Below, one piece after another: positions 35,623 to 43,418 of a stretch of DNA of 43,418 nt (position 1 is the stretch's first letter; each line of letters opens with the position of its first letter). A program made the position numbers and the translations under genes. The notes below the pieces were generated by a model. That model did not search any database. It had not been told where the DNA came from and saw only the letters and a program-made list of their open reading frames with translations. Source of the stretch: Liolophura sinensis (lineage: Eukaryota > Mollusca > Polyplacophora > Chitonida > Chitonidae); assembly GCF_032854445.1 (NCBI RefSeq), contig NW_027018311.1, positions 1-43,418 on the forward strand, given 5' to 3'.

Positions 35623-37272
35623 TTTGGGCCAAGCCCATTTAACTCACCAAGCAAATGTCTTACTTCTAAGTCGAAGACAAACTCAATGTCTTTATCTACA
35701 TGTAGAAAAACCACACCATTTGTATATAAAAAAAACACAAGGTACTTGATACAATCCGCTGTAAAAAGTACAATTGAACACTGACCCACATCAATAAGGT
35801 GCCAAAGGATGCGCAATTGGGCCAGGCATCTCCAGCTGTTGAAAAATTGCAAATTTCCTTGGTTTCCATGGAGTAAGAGCCGTTGCTGGGCACGTGATCT
35901 TGACATCATTGATTATTCATTTGTGGCTACAGCCAAAAGTATTGGTCGGAGAGCAACGCGGTTTGCACCATTCGATTTCTCGTCACAAAATACGTCGGAT
36001 TAGCCTCTTACCAGCAGCATTGGAACAGTTTTTCCACTTTTGGATTTTTGCCTGGTCTTTTTGCTAATTGAAATCGGCTACATTAACTATGTACAATCGC
36101 GACTGGTCATTACTATATTCAACTTTTCATTATAAGTTATGTGCCCTTCGGTAGCCCAGACGACGTCAAATCTTTGGGCCAAGCCCATTTAACTCACCCA
36201 GCAAATGTCTTACTTCTAAGTCGAAGACAAACTCAATGTCTTTATCTACATGTAGAAAAACCACACCATTTGTATATAAAAAAAACACAAGGTACTTGAT
36301 ACAATCCGCTGTAAAAAGTACAATTGAACACTGACCCACATCAATAAGGTGCCAAAGGATGCGCAATTGGGCCAGGCATCTCCAGCTGTTGAAAAATTGC
36401 AAATTTCCTTGGTTTCCATGGAGTAAGAGCCGTTGCTGGGCACGTGATCTTGACATCATTGATTATTCATTTGTGGCTACAGCCAAAAGTATTGGTCGGA
36501 GAGCAACGCGGTTTGCACCATTCGATTTCTCGTCACAAAATACGTCGGATTAGCCTCTTACCAGCAGCATTGGAACAGTTTTTCTACTTTTGGATTTTTG
36601 CCTGGTCTTTTTGCTAATTGAAATCGGCTACATTAACTATGTACAATCGCGACTGGTCATTACTATATTCAACTTTTCATTATAAGTTATGTGCCCTTCG
36701 GTAGCCCAGACGACGTCAAATCTTTGGGCCAAGCCCATTTAACTCACCCAGCAAATCTCTTACTTCTAAGTCGAAGACAAACTCAATGTCTTTATCTAAA
36801 TGTAGAAAAACCACACCATTTGTATATAAAAAAAACACAAGGTACTTGATACAATCCGCTGTAAAAAGTACAATTGAACACTGACCCACATCAATAAGGT
36901 GCCAAAGGATGCGCAATTGGGCCAGGCATCTCAGCTGTTGAAAAAGTGCAAATTTCCTTGGTTTCCATGGAGTAAGAGCCGTTGCTGGGCACGTGATCTT
37001 GACATCATTGATTATTCATTTGTGGCTACAGGCCAAAAGTATTGGTCGGAGAGCAACGCGGTTTGCACCATTCGATTTCTCGTCACAAAATACGTCGGAT
37101 TAGACTCTTACCAGCAGCATTGGAACAGTTTTTCTACTTTTGGATTTTTGCCTGGTCTTTTTGCTAATTGAAATCGGCTACATTAACTATGTACAATCGC
37201 GACTGGTCATTACTATATTCAACATTTCATTATAAGTTATGTGCCCTTCGGTGGCCCAGACGACGTCAAATC
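35623..37272. repeat. Block 8: near-consensus monomers 66-68
   Basis: Monomers start at 35623, 36173 and 36723. Units 66 and 67 are close to the reference unit apart from caccaagc near 35646 in unit 66 and ttctac near 36582 in unit 67. Unit 68 has the aaatctctt/ctaaatg front, aaaaagtgc near 36943, and isolated one-base indels (catctcagctg near 36928, acaggccaaa near 37028). The block separates the 4/5/4 series from the final 6-monomer repeat. Confidence 0.85.
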
Positions 37273-40200
37273 TTTGGGCCAAGCCCATTTAACTCACCCA
37301 GCAAATGTCTTACTTCTAAGTCGAAGACAAACTCAATGTCTTTATCTACATGTAGAAAAAACCACAACCATTTGTATATAAAAAAACACAAGGTACTTGA
37401 TACAATCCGCTGTAAAAAGTACAATTGAACACTGACCCACATCAATAAGGTGCCAAAAGATGCGCAATTGGGCCAGGCATCTCCAGCTGTTGAAAAATTG
37501 CAAATTTCCTTGGTTTCCATGGAGTAAGAGCCGTTGCTGGGCACGTGATCTTGACATCATTGATTATTCATTTGTGGCTACAGCCAAAAGTATTGGTCGG
37601 AGAGCAACGCGGTTTGCACCATTCGATTTCTCGTCACAAAATACGTCGGATTAGCCTCTTACCAGCAGCATTGGAACAGTTTTTCCACTTTTGGATTTTT
37701 GCCTGGTCATTTTACTTATTGAAATCGGCTACATTAACTATGTACAATCGCGACTGGTCATTACTATATTCAACATTTCATTATAAGTTATGTGCCCTTC
37801 GGTGGCCCACACGACGTCAAATCTTTGGGCCAAGCCCATTTAACTCACCCAGCAAATGTCTTACTTCTAAGTCGAAGACAAACTCAATGTCTTTATCTAC
37901 ATGTAGAAAAACCACACCATTTGTATATAAAAAAAACACAAGGTACTTGATACAATCCGCTGTAAAAAGTACAATTGAACACTGACCCACATCAATAAGG
38001 TGCCAAAGGATGCGCAATTGGGCCAGGCATCTCCAGCTGTTGAAAAATTGCAAATTTCCTTGGTTTCCATGGAGTAAGAGCCGTTGCTGGGCACGTGATC
38101 TTGACATCATTGATTATTCATTTGTGGCTACAGCCAAAAGTATTGGTCGGAGAGCAACGCGGTTTGCACCATTCGATTTCTCGTCACAAAATACGTCGGA
38201 TTAGCCTCTTACCAGCAGCATTGGAACAGTTTTTCTACTTTTGGATTTTTGCCTGGTCTTTTTGCTAATTGAAATCGGCTACATTAACTATGTACAATCG
38301 CGACTGGTCATTACTATATTCAACTTTTCATTATAAGTTATGTGCCCTTCGGTAGCCCAGACGACGTCAAATCTTTGGGCCAAGCCCATTTAACTCACCC
38401 AGCAAATCTCTTACTTCTAAGTCGAAGACAAACTCAATGTCTTTATCTAAATGTAGAAAAACCACACCATTTGTATATAAAAAAAACACAAGGTACTTGA
38501 TACAATCCGCTGTAAAAAGTACAATTGAACACTGACCCACATCAATAAGGTGCCAAAGGATGCGCAATTGGGCCAGGCATCTCCAGCTGTTGAAAAATTG
38601 CAAATTTCCTTGGTTTCCATGGAGTAAGAGCCGTTGCTGGGCACGTGATCTTGACATCATTGATTATTCATTTGTGGCTACAGCCAAAAGTATTGGTTGG
38701 AGAGCAACGCGGTTTGCACCATTCGATTTCTCGTCACAAAATACGTCGGATTAGCCTCTTACCAGCAGCATTGGAACAGTTTTTCCACTTTTGGATTTTT
38801 GCCTGGTCATTTTACTTATTGAAATCGGCTACATTAACTATGTACAATCGCGACTGGTCATTACTATATTCAACATTTCATTATAAGTTATGTGCCCTTC
38901 GGTGGCCCAGACGACGTCAAATCTTTGGGCCAAGCCCATTTAACTCACCCAGCAAATGTCTTACTTCTAAGTCGAAGACAAACTCAATGTCTTTATCTAC
39001 ATGTAGAAAAACCACACCATTTGTATATAAAAAAAACACAAGGTACTTGATACAATGCGCTGTAAAAAGTACAATTGAACACTGACCCACATCAATAAGG
39101 TGCCAAAGGATGCGCAATTGGGCCAGGCATCTCCAGCTGTTGAAAAAGTGCAAATTTCCTTGGTTTCCATGGAGTAAGAGCCGTTGCTGGGCACGTGATC
39201 TTGACATCATTGATTATTCATTTGTGGCTACAGCCAAAAGTATTGGTCGGAGAGCAACGCGGTTTGCACCATTCGATTTCTCGTCACAAAATACGTCGGA
39301 TTAGCCTCTTACCAGCAGCATTGGAACAGTTTTTCCACTTTTGGATTTTTGCCTGGTCTTTTTGCTAATTGAAATCGGCTGCATTAACTATGTACAATCG
39401 CGACTGGTCATTACTATATTCAACTTTTCATTATAAGTTATGTGCCCTTCGGTAGCCCAGACGACGTCAAATCTTTGGGCCAAGCCCATTTAACTCACCC
39501 AACAAATGTCTTACTTCTAAGTCGAAGACAATCTCAATGTCTTTATCTACATGTAGAAAAACCACACCATTTGTATATAAAAAAACACAAGGTACTTGAT
39601 ACAATCCGCTGTAAAAAGTACAATTGAACACTGACCCACATCAATAAGGTGCCAAAGGATGCGCAATTGGGCCAGGCATCTCCAGCTGTTGAAAAATTGC
39701 AAATTTCCTTGGTTTCCATGGAGTAAGAGCCGTTGCTGGGCACGTGATCTTGACATCATTGATTATTCATTTGTGGCTACAGCCAAAAGTATTGGTCGGA
39801 GAGCAACGCGGTTTGCACCATTCGATTTCTCGTCACAAAATACGTCGGATTAGCCTCTTACCAGCAGCATTGGAACAGTTTTTCCACTTTTGGATTTTTG
39901 CCTGGTCTTTTTGCGAATTGAAATCGGCTACATTAACTATGTACAATCGCGAATGGTCATTACTATATTCAACATTTCATTATAAGTTATGTGCCCTTCG
40001 GTGGCCCAGACGACGTCAAATCTTTGGGCCAAGCCCATTTAACTCACCCAGCAAATGTCTTACTTCTAAGTCGAAGACAAACTCAATGTCTTTATCTACA
40101 TGTAGAAAAACCACACCATTTGTATATAAAAAAAACACAAGGTACTTGATACAATCCGCTGTAAAAAGTACAATTGAACACTGACCCACATCAATAAGGT

Positions 40201-40573
40201 GCCAAAGGATGCGCAATTGGGCCAGGCATCTCCAGCTGTTGAAAAAGTGCAAATTTCCTTGGTTTCCATGGAGTAAGAGCCGTTGCTGGGCACGTGATCT
40301 TGACATCATTGATTATTCATTTGTGGCTACAGCCAAAAGTATTGGTCGGAGAGCAACGCGGTTTGCACCATTCGATTTCTCGTCACAAAATACGTCGGAT
40401 TAGCCTCTTACCAGCAGCATTGGAACAGTTTTTCCTACTTTTGGATTTTTGCCTGGTCTTTTTGCTAATTGAAATCGGCTACATTAACTATGTACAATCG
40501 CGACTGGTCATTACTATATTCAACATTTCATTATAAGTTATGTGCCCTTCGGTGGCCCAGACGACGTCAAATC
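37273..40573. repeat. Six-monomer higher-order repeat, copy 1 (units 69-74)
   Basis: Monomers start at 37273, 37824, 38374, 38924, 39474 and 40023. Private markers recur about 3300 bp downstream: gtggcccacacgacg (37802 and 41102), aatgcgctg plus aaaaagtgc plus ggctgc (unit 72 and unit 78), gacaatctc (unit 73 and unit 79), and tcgcgaatggtc (39948 and 43248). The stretches 39901-39960 and 43201-43260 read identically. Unit 71 differs from unit 77 in its front half (aaatctctt/ctaaatg versus the common form), so the copies are not identical along their whole length. Confidence 0.88.
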
Positions 40574-43418
40574 TTTGGGCCAAGCCCATTTAACTCACCC
40601 AGCAAATGTCTTACTTCTAAGTCGAAGACAAACTCAATGTCTTTATCTACATGTAGAAAAACCACACCATTTGTATATAAAAAAACACAAGGTACTTGAT
40701 TACAATCCGCTGTAAAAAGTACAATTGAACACTGACCCACATCAATAAGGTGCCAAAAGATGCGCAATTGGCCAGGCATCTCCAGCTGTTGAAAATTGCA
40801 AATTTCCTTGGTTTCCATGGAGTAAGAGCCGTTGCTGGGCACGTGATCTTGACAACATTGATTATTCATTTGTGGCTACAGCCAAAACAGTATTGGTCGG
40901 AGAGCAACGCGGTTTGCACCATTCGATTTCTCGTCACAAAATACGTCGGATTAGCCTCTTACCAGCAGCATTGGAACAGTTTTTCCACTTTTGGATTTTT
41001 GCCTGGTCATTTTACTTATTGAAATCGGCTACATTAACTATGTACAATCGCGACTGGTCATTACTATATTCAACATTTCATTATAAGTTATGTGCCCTTC
41101 GGTGGCCCACACGACGTCAATCTTTGGGCCAAGCCATTTAACTCACCCAGCAAATGGTCTTACTTCAAGTCGAAGACAAACTCAATGTCTTTATCTACAT
41201 GTAGAAAAAACCACACCATTTGTATATAAAAAAAACACAAGGTACTTGATACAATCCGCTGTAAAAAAGTACAATTTGAACACTGACCCACATCAATAAG
41301 GTGCCAAAAGATGCGCAATTGGGCCAGGCATCTCCAGCTGTTGAAAAGTGCAAATTTCCTTGTTTCCATGGAGTAAGAGCCGTTGCTGGGCAACGTGATC
41401 TTGACATCATTGATTATTCATTTGTGGCTACAGCCAAAAGTATTGGTCGGAGAGCAACGCGGTTTGCACCATTCGATTTCTCGTCACAAAATACGTCGGA
41501 TTAGCCTCTACCAGCAGCATTGGAACAGTTTTTCTACTTTTGGATTTTTGCCTGGTCTTTTTGCTAATTGAAAATCGGCTACATAACTATGTACAATCGC
41601 GACTGGTCATTACTATATTTCAACATTTCATTATAAGTTAGGTGCCCTTCGGTGGCCCAGACGACGTCAATCTTTGGGCCAAGCCCATTTAACTCACCCA
41701 GCAAAATGTCTTACTTCTAAGTCGAAGACAAACTCAATGTCTTTATCTACATGTAGAAAAACCACACCATTTGTATATAAAAAAAACACAAGGTACTTGA
41801 TACAATCCGCTGTAAAAAGTACAATTGAACACTGACCCACATCAATAAGGTGCCAAAGGATGCGCAATTGGGCCAGGCATCTCCAGCTGTTGAAAAATTG
41901 CAAATTTCCTTGGTTTCCATGGAGTAAGAGCCGTTGCTGGGCACGTGATCTTGACATCATTGATTATTCATTTGTGGCTACAGCCAAAAGTATTGGTTGG
42001 AGAGCAACGCGGTTTGCACCATTCGATTTCTCGTCACAAAATACGTCGGATTAGCTCTTACCAGCAGCATTGGAAACAGTTTTTTACACTTTTGGATTTT
42101 TGTCTGGTCATTTGCTAATTAAATCGGCTACATTTAACTATGTACAATCGCGACTGGTCATTACTATATTCAAACAATTTCATTATAAGTTATGTGCCTT
42201 CGGTAGCCCAGACGACGTCAAATCTTTGGGCCAAGCCCATTTAACTCACCCAGCAAATGTCTTACTTCTAAGTCGAAGACAAACTCAATGTCTTTATCTA
42301 CATGTAGAAAACCACACCATTTGTATATAAAAAAAACACAAGGTACTTGATACAACTGCGCTGTAAAAAAGTACAATTGAACACTGACCCACATCAATAA
42401 GGTGCCAAAGGATGCGCAATTGGGCCAGGCATCTCCAGCTGTTGAAAAAGTGCAAATTTCCTTGGTTTCCATGGAGTAAGAGCCGTTGCTGGGCACGTGA
42501 TCTTGACATCATTGATTATTCATTTGTGGCCTACAGCCAAAAGTATTGGTCGGAGAGCAACGCGGTTTGCACCATTCGATTTCTCGTCACAAAATACGTC
42601 GGATTAGCCTCTACCAGCAGCATTGGAACAGTTTTTCCACTTTTGGATTTTTTGCCTGGTCTTTTGCTAATTGAAATCGGCTGCATTAACTATGTACAAT
42701 CGCGACTGGTCATTACTATATTCAACTTTTCATTATAAGTTATGTGCCCTTCGGTAGCCAGACGACGTCAAATCTTTGGGCCAAGCCCATTTACTCACCC
42801 AACAAATGTCTTACTTCTAAGTCGAAGACAATCTCAATGTCTTTTATCTACATGTAGAAAAACCACACATTTGTATATAAAAAAACACAAGGTACTTGAT
42901 ACAATCCCGCTGTAAAAAGTACAATTGAACACTGACCCACATCATAAGGTGCCAAAGGATGCGCATTGGGCCAGGGCATCTCCAGCTGTTGAAAATTGCA
43001 AATTTCCTTGGTTTCCATGGAGTAAGAGCCGTTGCTGGGCACGTGATCTTGACATCATTGATTATTCATTTTGTGGCTACAGCCAAAAGTATTGGTCGGA
43101 GAGCAACGCGGTTTGCACCATTCGATTTCTCGTCACAAAATACGTCGGATTAGCCTCTTACCAGCAGCATTGGAACAGTTTTTCCACTTTTGGATTTTTG
43201 CCTGGTCTTTTTGCGAATTGAAATCGGCTACATTAACTATGTACAATCGCGAATGGTCATTACTATATTCAACATTTCATTATAAGTTATGTGCCCTTCG
43301 GTGGCCCAGACGACGTCAAATCTTTGGGCCAAGCCATTTAACTCACCCAGCAAATGTCTTACTTCTAAGTCGAAGACAAACTCAATGTCTTTATCTACAT
43401 GTAGAAAAACCACACCAT
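40574..43418. repeat. Six-monomer repeat, copy 2, incomplete and indel-rich (units 75-80)
   Basis: Monomers start at 40574, 41123, 41673, 42225, 42775 and 43323; the last is cut after 96 bp. It follows the marker order of units 69-74 but carries about 45 one- or two-base indels between 40690 and 43060, plus gccattt near 43334. Examples are aattggccagg, caatctttggg, aaatggtctt, acttcaagtc, acaatttgaac, gcctctacc, gaaaatcgg and aacaatcccgctg-like changes. Many are homopolymer gains or losses, and they are spread over otherwise conserved positions. This is the pattern of uncorrected long-read sequence near a contig end, so private differences here should not be taken as biological. Confidence 0.85.
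43323..43418. repeat. Partial monomer 80 (96 bp)
   Basis: The monomer front is cut by the window edge just after ccacaccat. It has a missing c in gccattt near 43334. The array has no visible right border. Confidence 0.95.

Larger units (their letters stand above)
1..43418. repeat. Satellite DNA array, ~550-bp monomer, 79 copies plus a partial
   Basis: The same ~550-bp sequence recurs head-to-tail in one orientation across the whole window, with no interruption by other DNA. Landmarks present in essentially every unit are tttgggccaagccc at the chosen start, the palindrome ctacatgtag near position 74, tatat plus an A-tract near 101, gatgcgcaattgggcc near 185, gggcacgtgatcttgac near 267, and aatcgcgactggtc near 473. 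Hand counting of monomer 2 gives 226 G+C in 550 bp (41%) and 18 CpG. Mean spacing over 79 units is 548 bp, lowered mainly by one 431-bp and one 539-bp unit. Monomer starts are listed in the block entries. Tandem arrays of this length and homogeneity are typical of eukaryotic satellites kept alike by unequal exchange and gene conversion. The family is not one I recognise, and chromosomal location cannot be read from the window because there is no flanking DNA. Confidence 0.98.

Noticed and set aside
1-43418. CRISPR array or bacterial repeat locus
   Set aside because: There is no alternation of short repeats and unique spacers; the whole 550-bp unit is repeated with nothing unique between copies, and no cas-like gene is present.
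1-43418. Ribosomal DNA intergenic spacer subrepeats
   Set aside because: No rRNA gene sequence appears anywhere in 43 kb, and the unit is longer and more uniform than most spacer subrepeats. I cannot exclude it strictly without flanking sequence.
1-43418. Tandemly arranged transposon or LTR fragments as the monomer source
   Set aside because: I saw no terminal TG...CA repeats, primer-binding site, polypurine tract or protease, polymerase or transposase motifs in any frame of the unit.

Overview
The whole window is one head-to-tail satellite DNA array. A unit of about 550 bp, roughly 41% GC, repeats from the first base to the last. Counting from the landmark tttggg, I place 79 monomers plus 96 bp of an 80th (monomer starts are given block by block). 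Most monomers are 549-552 bp; the clear exceptions are 539 bp (8249-8787) and 431 bp (8788-9218). I see no single-copy flank, transposon, rRNA or tRNA gene, telomere repeat or protein-coding gene. Tens of near-identical ~550-bp tandem units point to a eukaryotic heterochromatic locus (centromeric, pericentromeric, subtelomeric or sex/B chromosome). I do not recognise the family and cannot name the organism.

Monomers are very similar, but linked diagnostic variants allow them to be traced. Left part (1651-11966): two related blocks of 9 and 10 monomers. Inside the first, a 3-monomer, ~1650-bp segment is duplicated in tandem and marked by GATATC sites found only there. Middle (11967-22964): a mosaic with copies displaced by 11 and 18 monomers and two chimeric monomers (21 and 41 carry clues; 23 and 41 are the chimeras). 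Right-centre (22965-28467): a clean 5-monomer higher-order repeat (HOR) of about 2751 bp present twice. Next (28468-35622): a 4/5/4-monomer series, each starting with the same fused monomer. Then three near-consensus monomers (35623-37272). Last (37273-43418): a 6-monomer, ~3.3-kb segment repeated once, cut by the window edge.

The array therefore records repeated unequal exchange or segmental amplification, with the HOR length changing along it. Short open reading frames recur on both strands only because the monomer recurs. The unit length is not a multiple of three and an A-tract of 7-9 bases shifts the frames between monomers, so I annotate no CDS.

Sequence quality is uneven. From about 40690 to 43060 there are about 45 one- or two-base indels by my hand count, many in homopolymers. 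Smaller clusters lie near 7450-9200, 15040-15875, 16780-17340 and 36930-37375. These look more like uncorrected long-read or low-coverage consensus than biology. All positions and counts were read by eye and may be off by a few bases.
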